NCBI GenBank assembly: GCA_002633025.1
Contig: NMRB01000034.1
Coordinates: 319,223 to 383,222, forward strand
Direction: 5' to 3'
Origin: Notospermus geniculatus
Taxonomy: Eukaryota > Nemertea > Pilidiophora > Heteronemertea > Lineidae
DNA length: 64,000 nt
The position numbers and the translations under genes were made by a program. Every line of letters begins with the position of its first letter. The first letter of the stretch is position 1. Below are positions 10,264-21,292 of this stretch, piece after piece. The notes under the pieces are model-generated. The model made no database searches and was not told the origin of the DNA. It saw only the letters and a program-made list of their open reading frames with translations.

Positions 10264-10744
10264 AGTGTACGTCAGTGTTGAAAATAACAGGCCTGTATTT
10301 TTTGCAAAAATGAGGAGGTCGCACAACTTCTTATTCCGATAGGCCAACGCTGCAAGCGATGGTCACATCGCAGCGACGTGGCTTACTGGAAAATGCGGTA
10401 CATGCGGACCTAATCGTGCTGTCCTTTCCCAAATGCACTGCATTTGTTACCTGGAGTTGCGGATCATTGGGAGCATTGATTATTCCGTCAAGCACCCTCT
10501 TTTTCCAAATCATTTTTTTTTAATTGGCAGTTCATTGGGACCAATTCCACAATAACCTTGGCTCACCCAGTTACATGTCCGATCTCCATCTGACGTTAGG
10601 TAAAGTATGGATCCTTAACATAAGGCTTGATACCCTTTATGGATGTCATTCTTTTTACTAGGCTATGATCGAAAGTCAAGAGGCGCCGAGTTACCATCTG
10701 ACCAGTAATTACACTTTTAGCCACTTTTGGTAGTGACTTAATAA
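10264..10744. other. Intergenic, nothing recognised
   Basis: No ORF with domain features, no clear repeat boundary and no RNA gene was seen. Confidence 0.4.
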
Positions 10745-11208
10745 TAGCCCTGTTTACACTACATAAAAACCCGCATCTGACCCGGGCCTTTTCTGTCTAC
10801 ACCTGTTAAAAGCGCGGGTCTAATAGACCCGGGGTTGAAAAGTCCGGGCTTTTTGAGCCCTCCGATTTCGAAGGGTTTTTGGAGGGCTTAATTTAGACCC
10901 GCGTCTCCTGCGGGATTTTTAAGTAGTGTAGACGCAATAGACCCGGGCTTTTTCTAGTTCTTGAACACCGCGACAGGCGGCGTGTCTTGTGGGCATGCGC
11001 GGTAAAAAGCCAGCACTCTAATTTAGCGCCTCCTCTTCGTGAAGAGTACGCTCCAGCAGCGACCCTATCGCCGGGCGTAGCAATTAAGTTCAGCTAGATT
11101 TTAGAAGTGTAGACGCTCGCCGGGTCTCAGGCGGGTTTTTTTCAGGCCCGGGCTTGACACGGGCTCAAAAAGCCCGCGGATTTCTATGTAGTGTATCCAC
11201 AGCTATAA
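10745..11208. mobile_element. TIR element (family T1), full copy
   Basis: The left end AGCCCTGTTTACACTACATA is inverted at the right as ATGTAGTGTATCCACAGCT. The flanks TTAATAAT and ATAATAAT may be an imperfect 8-bp duplication. The interior is rich in GACCCGGGC/GCCCGGGTC words, and its second half matches 1-284. Non-coding. Confidence 0.65.
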
Positions 11209-11294
11209 TAATACATGTATAAACTGTTTGTAAATTATTATTCATAATTTGAGTGATCCTTGAGAATTTGGGACATTTGGCACTTTTTTGGCTG

Positions 11295-11805
11295 TATGAT
11301 TGTTCCAAACGTATTGATGGGTGCCGTGTTGATCAGCAATGATATAAAAATGAAGAAATTCGAAAACACCTTTTTCATGATCAACTTGGTATTATTGAGA
11401 CTAGCTTTCGACCCCTACTAGGTCTTCATCAGGTCTGATGGAAAACATTGGTTACATGGTATATAAGGCAGAAAACAATGACTGAAATGCAATATAAACA
11501 GGATCTGCTGCACAAAGGGCAGAGAACTGTGTACACACGGAAAACATCCAGGGATAAACATCCAGGCATTATCCCTGGATGTTTTCCGTGTGTACACAGT
11601 TCTCTGCCCTTTGTGCAGCAGATCCTGTTTATATTGCATTTCAGTCATTGTTTTCTGCCTTATATACCATGTAACCAATGTAACCAATGTTTTCCATCAG
11701 ACCTGATGAAGACCTAGTAGGGGTCGAAAGCTAGTCTCAATAATACCAAGTTGATCATGAAAAAGGTGTTTTCGAATTTCTTCATTTTTATATGATTGTT
11801 CCAAA
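11295..11805. mobile_element. Foldback element with 15-bp target duplication
   Basis: The element proper is 11310-11790. Perfect 15-bp direct repeats TATGATTGTTCCAAA lie at 11295-11309 and 11791-11805. Most of the element is a near-perfect palindrome with arms of about 215 bp. A stem-loop motif sits in each arm: CTGATGAAGACC, loop, GGTCGAAA (+ near 11705-11732, - near 11408-11435). The long duplication suggests insertion by target-primed retrotransposition rather than by a DNA transposase. Confidence 0.75.
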
Positions 11806-11869
11806 TCAAATTTTCAAGCGAATGTCCTGATTGTCTTAACTGCCGTTTGACGTGCTTTGCTGATTATGC

Positions 11870-12870
11870 CTATTATCGAAAAAAAGTGGTCGTGGCTCGT
11901 TGGTAGCATGCTTATTAGGTTTTAGTTATAATGATATATCATAGATGGCGCTGGGTCTGAATATATTATGGGCGATATTTTTAGAGTTACCACGTGGGAC
12001 TGTTTTTATTTCGGAATACCTCGGGTTTTCCGTAACGTTATGAGTCGATTTACCGAAAAAAAATATTTTTATCACTTTTCATACAATGCAGGCATTATAG
12101 CCTGTGTATCTTTCCCGAAATCCACTATTGCTTTTTTATTTGCTATATATAGAAGTCTTTACTTGGATGAATTACTAGTATACTGACACCTCCTCCAAGG
12201 TCTTTACTTTGGTGTAAGAAAGTTGCACATTCATAAATCAGTTTTATTTAGCTGACAACATCGAAACAAAATCTTTTTGGCTATGGCCAAAAAGATTTTA
12301 TTTCGATGTTTGTCAACCACAGGCATGGTAGAATATTTCGTTGCCAGTCTGATATCCACTAAGTAGGCCCTATCTGTATCACACTATAAGTAGGGCCTAC
12401 AGTCAGCTTCATGTAGGCCTAATGCTAAGATGACCCAGATTCGTGGTATACGCTTACATGAGTCCTAACTGTGTTACCAGTCACTGAGTAGGTCACCTTG
12501 GCACTTTTTGAGATTGTCTGTAAGACTTGCTGATAGTGTGACGTTCATTTCATGAACGATCCGATCCATTCACTAACTTTCTTTCGAACCAACAAAAACG
12601 GGAGTCTCAGAAATTAAATCATTCAATTCTCCAAGAGAGAGTGGCGAAGACGACATTTTCAAGAGCACGTGGAAGAAATTTCATCATTGCGCGCCAAACA
12701 CAGACCCATTCCAAAACAAATCCCACGTGGTAGGCCTAACTCTAAATATATCGCCCATAATGTATTCATAATCTATTCAGGAACAGCGCCATCTATATCA
12801 TATCAATATAACTAAAACCTAATAAGCATGCTACCAACTAGCCACGACCAAAAAAAGTCCATTTTGTCTA
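11870..12870. mobile_element. TIR element with about 125-bp inverted ends
   Basis: The left arm (GTCGTGGCTCGTTGGTAGCA, TTATTAGGTTTTAGTTAT, ATAGATGGCGCTG, ATTATGGGCGATAT, CCACGTGGGA) is mirrored at 12720-12860. The interior of about 700 bp shows no transposase. It includes the hairpin at 12252-12316. Exact ends and duplication were not resolved. Confidence 0.65.
12252..12316. repeat. Short perfect-looking hairpin
   Basis: GACAACATCGAAACAAAATC and CTTTTTGGC pair with GCCAAAAAGATTTTATTTCG and ATGTTTGTC around a 3-4 base loop, a stem of about 28 bp. It is probably a MITE remnant. The loop is small for a microRNA precursor. Confidence 0.5.
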
Positions 12871-12885
12871 TTTTTGCTATTATGT

Positions 12886-13196
12886 TTAACCCATTAGGCG
12901 CCAGACAAGTATAAAGTATGTCAACTTTTTTCCCAGCGCTTTTCACTTTTTTACCATATCTTGGTTTTCTGCTCAAATGACAAAAAGAAAAAGTTGAAGA
13001 TAAAGTGAACAAGTGATGTTTATTTTGTAGCTAATAACACTGGCTACATGATACAACTGGAGCCGAGGTTAAATTTTGTTGTTGTTGTTGTTGTTGGTTG
13101 CCTCTGTGACGGCCGAAAATCACACGGGCGGGTTTGGGCTATATGGGATTATGCAGGCTTGGGCGGGTTTGGGCTATATGGCGCCTAATGGGTTAA
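12886..13196. mobile_element. TTAA-type MITE
   Basis: The element proper is 12890-13192 between TTAA at 12886-12889 and 13193-13196. The ends are CCCATTAGGCGCC and its complement. It holds a (TGT)n microsatellite at about 13076-13096. Non-coding. Confidence 0.75.
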
Positions 13197-13917
13197 AGAA
13201 TTTGTATATATGCTGGGAGTTGTAAGAATAGAGGTAAGGTTTGAGTCCACTTTGGTCTTTCGTTTCATTCAAACCGTGGTAAGCCAACGGCGTAACCTGG
13301 AAATACAAACTAAGTTATTCTGAAAAGACAGCCGAACTTTTCAGTTACGACAGAGAACTTTACAAATGTGCACGTGTAAGCGGTGCTCTGTGCGTTTTGC
13401 AGTTTGTCCGGCGCGGAGTGACTGCCGTGAGTAGGCCTACACCCACTACTATTTGTTGTGGCGCAAGTGTGCGACTGGAAAAAACTGCAATAATGATACC
13501 GTAGCCGAAGTGAGCTCAAAATCCGCCACTGTGATAAGGTGCAGCTTGCCAATGATAATCGACGAGTTGTGGCATAGGCCAGGGTGCATAGAGGCATTGC
13601 GCAATATACTGGTAGATCTATCGGCTTACAAGCAATATCGCAGTCGGCTATGGGGCGCCATCGTAATGTCGTCATCGAAGATTATGCTTTAGGAATGTTC
13701 ATATACATTTTGTAAGGTTACTGTACAACTCGAAACGACCGCAGTCAGAGTTTCTATGTTAAATAATTCCTACTCGGCGCGAGTAGGGCCGCAAAGACGA
13801 TAAATCAGTCTAGTCATTATAATTTCTACAGATAATGGTCGCTCCCTTTGGCTGAACGATTCCGCCTGTTCCGTTCCGTTCCGTTCCGCTTTTTCCAGTA
13901 AGCCCAGCGACGTCATT
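13197..13917. other. Intergenic, nothing recognised
   Basis: Overlapping ORFs on both strands at 13310-13692 have no domain features. A short (CCGTT)n run lies near 13868-13888. Confidence 0.4.
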
Positions 13918-14271
13918 GGGGTGTGTTTCAGGTGTTGACGTTCTGTCATGAGAAAATGACCTGTACATTTTTCTCTACACGAATAATAAGACAAAAATTT
14001 TGATTTTATCGCTATCCTATTGTTTAGTTTTAAGGAAAAAAGCAATGACATTGGAGAACTTTAGATACATGTACAACATGATGATGAAAGTTTTGGGGTG
14101 TGTTTCAGGTGTTGACGTTCTGTCATGAGAAAATGACCTGTACATTTTTCTCTATACGAATAATAAGACAAAAATTTTGATTTTATCGCTATCCTATTTT
14201 TTTAGTTTTAAGGAAAAAAGCAATGACATTGGAGAACTTTAGATACATGTACAACATGATGATGAAAGTTT
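13918..14271 (+). repeat. 177-bp tandem duplication
   Basis: Unit 1 (13918-14094) and unit 2 (14095-14271) are almost identical, both starting GGGGTGTGTTTCAGGTG and ending GATGATGAAAGTTTT. They differ at a few sites (CTACACG against CTATACG, and a T-run length change), which points to a recent duplication. Confidence 0.85.
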
Positions 14272-14689
14272 TACTCTCAGGAAAGCAAACGGTTAATTTA
14301 AATGCCAGAAATAAATTGAAATAAAGTACGAAAAAATAAATTTCGGTCACTATACGCTCTCAGCGACGCCGTGTGGTGCTAATCCGGCGGCCTGCTCATT
14401 GCGTAGGTCCAGGTTGATTGAATAATTGTTTATTTATTCCAAAGACAATACAACAAAAACCAATTTCAGGGGCCAAGGCCAAATGGGCATTATCGGCCCC
14501 ATTATGATACGTTATACACATGACTATATTTGGTTAAACACACAGAATCATGCGCTGTGCAGCAACAGTAGAGGGGACAAGCCAAAGCCAAGGCAAATAA
14601 TAGGAATCTCCGCCGCTGCCAACCGACCAGCAGCCCCGACGTTTTCACGACGGCGCCGCTAGCCGATCGTAGCAGCGGCGAAGTGGTTA

Positions 14690-17217
14690 TCACGTAATTT
14701 CTAACAGAAACCGACCCAGTCTTTCGAAAATCATAGCATTCACCATATTAGGCAGACAATCACTTCCGAATAACAAGAACCTTAGCTTGTCCTCCATACA
14801 GGTGCACTGACTGAAAAAAAGAAGGAAGGACAGCAGCATCCCAAGGTCATTAAATAACTCCCGACGGGAGTTGGCGGTGAGAGGGCACTGGAAAACATAT
14901 GCTTAGTAGTTTGGCTGCGGTACCCACAAGGACAAGATGGATCTAAGACGCCAGTAAAATTATGGGAATAAAAGTGATTCTTAAAAACAAGATCACATCT
15001 ACTTCTGTTTATGACAATTTCAGCGTTACGAGATAAATCTAGGATAGTAGTATATGTGGCTTTCCTAAATCGAGTATTTTTTAAAAACTTTCTGACATGG
15101 AATTTGAAAGAGTTTCTGGAATAACGAGACTGAATATCATTGGGAAGGCTAGACCAGGAACAAATAGCACTGGGAACCGTGGATTTTTGTAATCTATGAG
15201 ACATAGTTCTAGGTAGGACATATGGTCTTTGGTATCTAAGCTGGTTATTTACAATAGGATTCCTATATTGAGTAAAATTTACCAAAACGTACCATGGCAA
15301 GGTACTATGTTCTACATCGTACATCAAAACAAGCTTTTTTTCCTTTCTCCTATCACTCAAACTCATCCAACCCAAACATTTAAAAACTTTATCCCTATTT
15401 GTGCCCATAAGGCAACCACTCACAATTAGGGCAGCACGGTAATGAATTTGATCCAAACGGGAAAGTAGAACCTGGCTGGCAGAATCATAGATAACTGACC
15501 CATATTCCAAATGGGATAAGATGAATGAAAAATATAACCTCTCCAAATGCTTAGATTGCAGGTGGCGCANCACCCCGTCAGGTGTAATAAGTGTTGGTAT
15601 CCCATTGTCAACTCTCCTACCTAACAGTTGTTTGAGAATAGACCAATAATTTTTAGATCCAGATGAGTGGTCATCCAATGACCTACAAACATTGTCATAA
15701 AAAGATCGCTTGGCATCAGAAACCAAGAGTCGCACGTTTTGAGCCGACTCCTTAAAACCACGTACATTAACGGCTGTAGGGGCTTTAACCATTTTCTTAT
15801 AAAACTTTTTCCGCTTATTCATAGCTCTTCGGATAACAGGATTAAGCCATGGCATGTCATTATGTTTAAAAACCCGGTCAAAGTGTGGGATATGTGTTTC
15901 AAAGATATGTTGAAGAGACTTCACGAATTTTTCACACACAAAATCAAGATTACCGACCAAGAATATATGGTCCCAGTCGTAGGACTCAACTGCAGTCGTT
16001 AAATTGTCCAAATTTACACGCGAAAATTTCCAAACCCTTTTTACAACATGTTTCCGTTCAACAGGACTTTTTAGGTCCAAGCTAACGGAAGTTACACTAT
16101 GATCAGAAAGTGAAAAAGGGGGCATTACTTCGGCATTAGAAACCAAACCTATCGAATTACAGAAAATCAAGTCCAAACAGGACTTACTAGTGTCAGTTAT
16201 TCTGGTGGGCTCCTCTATTAATTGGAACAAAGAATGCTTAGTGGCAATATCATATAATGAATTACCCTCCACTGTATTAATATCTTCGGCCCACCAGAAC
16301 TTGCTTCTGGCATTGAAGTCGCCACCAATGACCACCATGTCAGCCCTCTGCCGCAGAGAATTCTCAATAATATTATCTATTTCCTGAAAATAAAGCCTCC
16401 TACTGGCAGAGGACTGAGATGGTGATCTATAAAACAGCCCAATCAATACCGTATTAAAACTTGATCCAACACTACACCACATACAATCGTCGCGGTCCCC
16501 TTCCAGGTCAAGGCGCCTCTGAAAGGACAATGAATCTTTTACATAGAAAACTAAACCGCGGCCAGTAGCTTTATACATAGAATTATCCAACTTATGATAG
16601 CCATCTATGTTGTAATTAGATAGACTTAAGTTACAACCTGTCTCACAAAGGCATGCAACATGGATATCCTCTGAACGCAACCGCATAGACACATCAGAAA
16701 ATCTTAAACCATTTTCAGCGGATAAACTATTTACGTTTGAATACCAGACATTAAACCGACCAATTGGTCCGGGATTCACGTGTACATCGCCACAAAGTAA
16801 CAACAATTTATAACTTAACTCAGGATTAAACAGAGTGCAAAGCAATTGTGGTCGAGTTGGAGTCAGCAATATTAAACAGATTAAAATGAAAACAACACAC
16901 AGAAAACATACAGGAGATGTCTTACACCTGAACGCATCAAACGTCACTTTTATAATAGCATAGACAATCAAAGCCAATAACCACAGGGTGGAAACCAGGC
17001 CCGCAATACTTAATGACCCTAACGCGAGACCAGGATATAAAACAACGCCAGCAGTACTGCAGAACCCACTTATAATAGAACTTACATATAACCATCGTAG
17101 TATCTCGAACAAATGAGACCAACCTGAGTCCACCACAGATTTCACTGGTTTACCGACAGCCATCCCAACATTAAACAAACCTACTCTGGCCCTCCAAACC
17201 TCCACATCAACCCCCAT
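14690..17217 (-). pseudogene. Non-LTR ORF2: 2A-like motif, endonuclease, RT core missing
   Basis: Residues 38-120 contain several hydrophobic, membrane-like segments. Residues 143-151 read GDVHVNPGP, a 2A-like ribosome-skipping motif with His where the consensus has Glu. Residues about 155-382 form an exonuclease/endonuclease/phosphatase domain with CETG, GGDFNARS, LDLIF and SDHSV, the catalytic and DNA-binding motifs. Residue 550 is unknown (N at 15570). Before it lies the usual linker (SKNYWSILKQLLG). After it comes sequence normally found past the YADD palm (HLEYGSVIYDS), so fingers and palm are absent. The C-terminal zinc motif starts CPCGYRSQTTKHM. A one-base loss in a T-run near 14892 shifts the frame; the expected frame (with QCP) continues to a stop at 14690-14692. 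The first stop in the original frame is at 14782. Confidence 0.85.
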
Positions 17218-17993
17218 TGAAAAATAACAAAGTTATTGACCAAGGAATGCTGCCTACCAAAAAGTTCATGGAACAAAGCAAATAATATTTACAAACAGGT
17301 GATTTGAGAGGTGTAATCATAGCTGAGTGAACACCAGCGAGCCATTACCGGACCCAATGGAGAATTACATGTACTCTTACAATACTGCATAGTTCAAGGT
17401 GGAACCTGTGGCCAATTATAAAGTAAGGGACCAACTCAACAAATATGAGGTGGAGCCCCATGTCATACTGAATGGTACCACAGAATACACCAAACATAGA
17501 TAACGCCATGATTTACTATTTGGCACCGCTATAAACACCAAAATAAATTCAGCTAATTATCTCAACTTGAAGACAATATAAGTCAACCAGATCAACCATG
17601 TCTATACTCTGCAAATTAAACTCCGTAAGCAAAGTAAGAAAAAAGAAAGAACAAAAGGAGAAAAATTTAATTTGAACTGGCAACTGACCGAGACAGATCA
17701 ATATGCTTAAAGCATCTACACATTTAAAAAAGGGCTGGCTAACAACCCAATTGCCCGTAGCATGCCTAGTGTACTATAGGTGAACCCTCGCAACCGCCCG
17801 GCCAGACCCCACGCAACCAGGGCCCATGCAGGGCAGCTGCGAGAACTCACCATCCACATACATGTAACATAACCAACTCAAAAGACACCGGAACACACTA
17901 TAATACTAGCAGTCCAGAGGAGAAAAACGAACCGATGCAGTAAGTCCAAGTCAGAACAGTCAAACTCTAGTCAGAATTGTCAATAAGATGACA

Positions 17994-18793
17994 TCATATT
18001 AAAGCATCAATGTCAGCCCTTGTAGATATCAAGACTTTCTTGCCATGGTACCAAACGAACAGACGCCCATCATTGGTCCAAGCGTTGTCAACAATTTTCC
18101 GCTTTTTAGAATAAGCAGTTCCTTAAACCTGGCAAGCCGCAGTTGAGTCAAATGTTCATTGACGTAGACGCCTTTGGTCTCATTGATCTTACGAAACTTC
18201 TTTCTATTCACGTACAATTGGCGCCGCACTGAATAATTTGTGAACTTACATAGTAACTGCTTTCCATCCTTCCCGGATGGGTGTGCCCTGTCTATATCAC
18301 TGAGAGTGATCTCGATGTCAATTTTCTTGGCCACACTAATTACAGCCTGACCATAGTCTTGGTTTGCAATAAACGGGGCCATGCCATCAAAGCGGAGGGA
18401 ATTTCGCATCGAGTATTGGTGTTGGTCATCTAGCGCCACTTCAAGCTCATCTATTCGACTGTCGCGTTGAGCAATCTTAGCCAATATCTCGTCCTGTACA
18501 ACGGAAACAGACTGTAGATTATTTTCCAGCTGGAGAATCTTGGCATCGTATATCTTCAATTCATCACGCATTGTACCAATTTCCCTCCTTGTTTGGTCAT
18601 TCTCAGCTATCAAGTCAGCTTTGAGGTTGTCAAGCTTCCCCTCAAACCACATTTTTAATGAGTCCAGGGGAAGGCTAGCACGTTTTGCATCCGGTGATTC
18701 GGCCATATCCGAATCGGGTGAACGGTCACCCCACTTCCTTGTTGTTCCTGGACGGGGGGTAGCAGGATATAACTCAGACTTATCAACAGACAT
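17994..18793 (-). pseudogene. Non-LTR ORF1: coiled coil and RNA-binding-like domain
   Basis: The frame from ATG at 18793 encodes a polar, Pro/Ser-rich start, a coiled coil (about residues 45-125, heptads such as LENNLQSV and IDELEVALDD) and a region like the RRM/C-terminal domain of L1-type ORF1 proteins (SLRFDGM, DIDRAHPSGK, CKFTNYSVRRQLY, GVYVNEHLT). Such proteins bind element RNA and chaperone nucleic acid. The first frame stops at 18029. A frameshift near 18100-18112 leads to the expected end (NAWTNDGRLFVWYHGKKV) and a stop at 17994-17996. It lies about 780 bp upstream of ORF2. Confidence 0.8.
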
Positions 18794-18830
18794 AGTTTAT
18801 GAAATGCCCCCTTGCTAGACTGTACACACA

Positions 18831-19191
18831 CTGCAGGCACACATGCATTGATTGGTCAGTGTACATGTACTACGACATGTTCAGAGGATTATGACCACAC
18901 AAAGAATTCATATTCACAGAGTTCCACCAAGAAAAAACGTTAATATGATCCGGAAAGGGCACTGCTGGAAACAATCCTAACTACATAGTCCAAAAGATAC
19001 CTTCACATCAACACTCCAAAGCACCCAAACGATAAAATTCCTCAAGAGAGACACGGCCCATGATCCTACATGTCTGCCATCTTGGATTGACCAAATGGTC
19101 GAGGTTTTAGGTAACGAATTACGAACAACGAACTTAGATAAGCATTACGGCTCCGGCATAACGTACGATGCTTTATGAAGAGATAATATTG
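18831..19191. other. Intergenic / possible 5' UTR of retrotransposon
   Basis: No ORF or repeat boundary was found. It may include the 5' UTR of the adjacent non-LTR element. TCTGCCATCTTGGATTGACC near 19070 is a common genomic word here and not a specific signal. Confidence 0.3.
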
Positions 19192-19461
19192 TTTATAACG
19201 TCACGATAATAAGCAAGAAGTCAATCTCCAGAATTCACGAATTTTCGACCCCAACCGGGGTCTTTTTCAAGTGGAACTTTACAATCTGAAACTCTAGAAA
19301 AGAGTTTCAGAGTTTTCTAGAGTTTCAGATTGTAAAGTTCCACTTGAAAAAGACCCCGGTTGGGGTCGAAGATTTTTTAGAATTCTGGAAATTGACTTCT
19401 TGCTTATTATCATTTTGTGTGTCAATTTTGTGCTATTCTGTATCTTGGTTTATAACGTCAC
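19192..19461. mobile_element. Foldback element with 13-bp target duplication
   Basis: The element proper is 19205-19448. Direct repeats TTTATAACGTCAC lie at 19192-19204 and 19449-19461. Two arms of about 95 bp (about 19205-19302 and 19306-19412) each carry the stem-loop GACCCC-GGTT-GGGGTC, followed by GAAA in the left arm (- strand). The right tail (ATTTTGTGTGTCAATTTTGTG...TATCTTGG) recurs inverted at the start of the 28655-30121 element. Confidence 0.8.
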
Positions 19462-19573
19462 AATATGATCTATTCTCGACAAAATGACACGATAACACTC
19501 CAGCTTATGCAATAACAAATGTACGCCATTGATGAACAACGAACATTATTTCACTCCGACTGTTTAAAGACCG

Positions 19574-20658
19574 CCATGAAGTGGGTATTCGAAAAACGTG
19601 GATGACTGGATTTACTGGATTGTAACTCATTCCTCACTGCCGCCTGAACTAATTCATTAAAGCTGAACTGCATGAACAAAAGCACCACCGCGTCGCAGTG
19701 TGGTGGTCTACTGGGCCAGAACATGGTACACTACCGGCCTGTTTAGCGGCACCACTGTATTCAATCTCATGCTTTCAATCGAGACATATCAAAAGATACT
19801 GCCCATTAAGTGACAGAGCCTGATAGACTACTAATAGATCGGTACAGAACCTGAGTATGAGGTTGGTCAGTGTTAAGTGCTTGCGCCCTGTTGAAATATA
19901 CGGTAAAATTGAAAAAAAAATCGGCAACAACAAAGTAATACACTGCTCGTCTGACTTTAAGAAACTCCATTGGGAATAATTACAAACATGCTGTCTTATT
20001 TTATTTCTTTTGCCATAATGTTATTATTTGAATATACATTTTCCCAGAAACGCATTGTACAATATACATGTATGAGCAACAATACGTACATGACTAGCGT
20101 GATGTGTATATATTTATAGAAAGAATATTTAAATGATAACAATTAATTAAGAAATAAAGAAATAAGGAAGAAGTGTCCTCAACGTGTATGTAATGATACC
20201 CAATCACGTTGATGAACGTGAGATGAGCGTTAATATTCAATGCATTAATGCATAAATGTTGCTTGAGCTATACCATAATTTTCAACAAGAGATGATTATT
20301 ATAGAATGGTGACTGACTTTCTACTCTGGTTCGGAAAGATCCTTATGCCTTAGACATGCGGCCGTCATTGGATGCCATCTCTTGATGTTACTCCTTTGAC
20401 AGACCCAGGGTGAATACAGTGGCGCCACCAATAGGCTGGTAGTCTGTCATGTTCTGGAGGTACTTTAAAAGTGCCTATGGTCGTTTCTTTTTCTCTTTCT
20501 TAACCACCACCGTGGCCTCGTGGTCTTTTTTCAAAGCTGGAATCTCCTGTTTTTGTTCTTGTAGTTCAGCTTTAATGAACTAGTTCAGGCGGCGGTGAGC
20601 AATGAGGCACAATCCAGTAAATCCAGTCATCCAGGTTTTTCGAATACCCCCATGAAGT
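19574..20658. mobile_element. Mutator-like foldback split by a TTAA-type insertion
   Basis: The element proper is 19583-20649 with 9-bp direct repeats CCATGAAGT (19574-19582 and 20650-20658). The ends start GGGTATTCGAAAAAC, as in the 1403-3522 element. Its own sequence is just two 74-bp arms (19583-19656 and 20576-20649) that would meet at a central TTAA. The TTAA-type element 19661-20571 occupies that centre. Confidence 0.85.
19657..20575. mobile_element. TTAA-type element, nested
   Basis: The element proper is 19661-20571 between TTAA copies. The ends are AGCTGAACTGCATGAACAAAA and its complement. It is the longer relative of 8447-9043. The left TIR alone also occurs at 39047-39100 after GTTTAA. 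No transposase ORF. Confidence 0.8.
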
Positions 20659-21090
20659 AGCAGCTCTTGCTTTTAAGCCATTGAATGCAACACTGATTTG
20701 TTTTTGTCTTATTTATTTTTCAAACTTGTAGAAATTGGATAAAATTACAGTCATCTCTGGAGTCTCAACCGTTACTCGCAGCTCCTTGTCTTCAAAAAAG
20801 GGTTATAAATCGTTCTTCCCCTAAGCTACTGACATCATCAATGTATGGGCCACCAACATGGTGACATCATAAACGACTGTGGTCAGTAAAACCCACGTCA
20901 TTGGGGCGGAAATTTGAACTAAGATGTGAATTCACTGTGACACTGAGAGCACCACCACATTCAAACCTAAAGAAGAGGGGCAAATTGTAACACGAGGCGC
21001 CTGTGGTATAGGGCTAGCCATATCATCATGGCATACCTGATAAATTTCCTCGATATAGCAAACCATGAATTTCAGGGATATAGCCTACAA
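20659..21090. other. Intergenic, nothing recognised
   Basis: No ORF with domain features and no clear repeat was seen. Confidence 0.35.
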
Positions 21091-21093
21091 TAC

Positions 21094-21292
21094 GGAACCC
21101 CGATCACGCAGACCACGCGAGAATATACGCGTGGGTTTGAACTGATAGTACACCGACGCCACCTATTATTCATGACGATTCAAGGTGTGATTGGCCGTGC
21201 TTGGTGAACCGCATCTCTCGAACAATGAGCCTCTATAGGTGTCGCGTCTGCTCTATTAGTCTCACGTGACCAACTGGCGCTCCCCATTCACT
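21094..21292 (+). repeat. Dispersed repeat of about 196 bp, copy 1
   Basis: It starts AACCCCGATCACGCAGACC and ends TGGCGCTCCCCATT. It is nearly identical to 23781-23973, differing at single bases (CATCTCTC against CATATCTC, CCTCTATAG against CCTTTATAG). It contains the palindromic segment CACGCGAGAATATACGCGTG. The superfamily is unknown. Confidence 0.8.

Larger units (their letters stand above)
14415..18830 (-). mobile_element. Two-ORF non-LTR retrotransposon with internal loss
   Basis: On the - strand the order is ORF1 (18793 to 17994), a spacer of about 780 bp, ORF2 (17217 to 14690) and a 3' UTR that ends near 14415 with an AATAAATAAAC poly(A)-signal-like tail. The layout is that of CR1/L2/Jockey-type elements with an apurinic endonuclease. 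Both ORFs carry single frameshifts near their 3' ends, and ORF2 lacks the reverse transcriptase core at the single N at 15570. The 5' boundary is not defined. The copy is non-autonomous as assembled. Confidence 0.8.

Noticed and set aside
11418-11717. Matching 89-codon ORFs on both strands
   Set aside because: They are mirror images caused by the 11310-11790 palindrome, not genes.
11695-11740. Functional canonical hammerhead ribozyme
   Set aside because: CTGATGA and GAAA are present, but an extra A precedes stem II and stem I does not pair; only a hammerhead-like relic is proposed.
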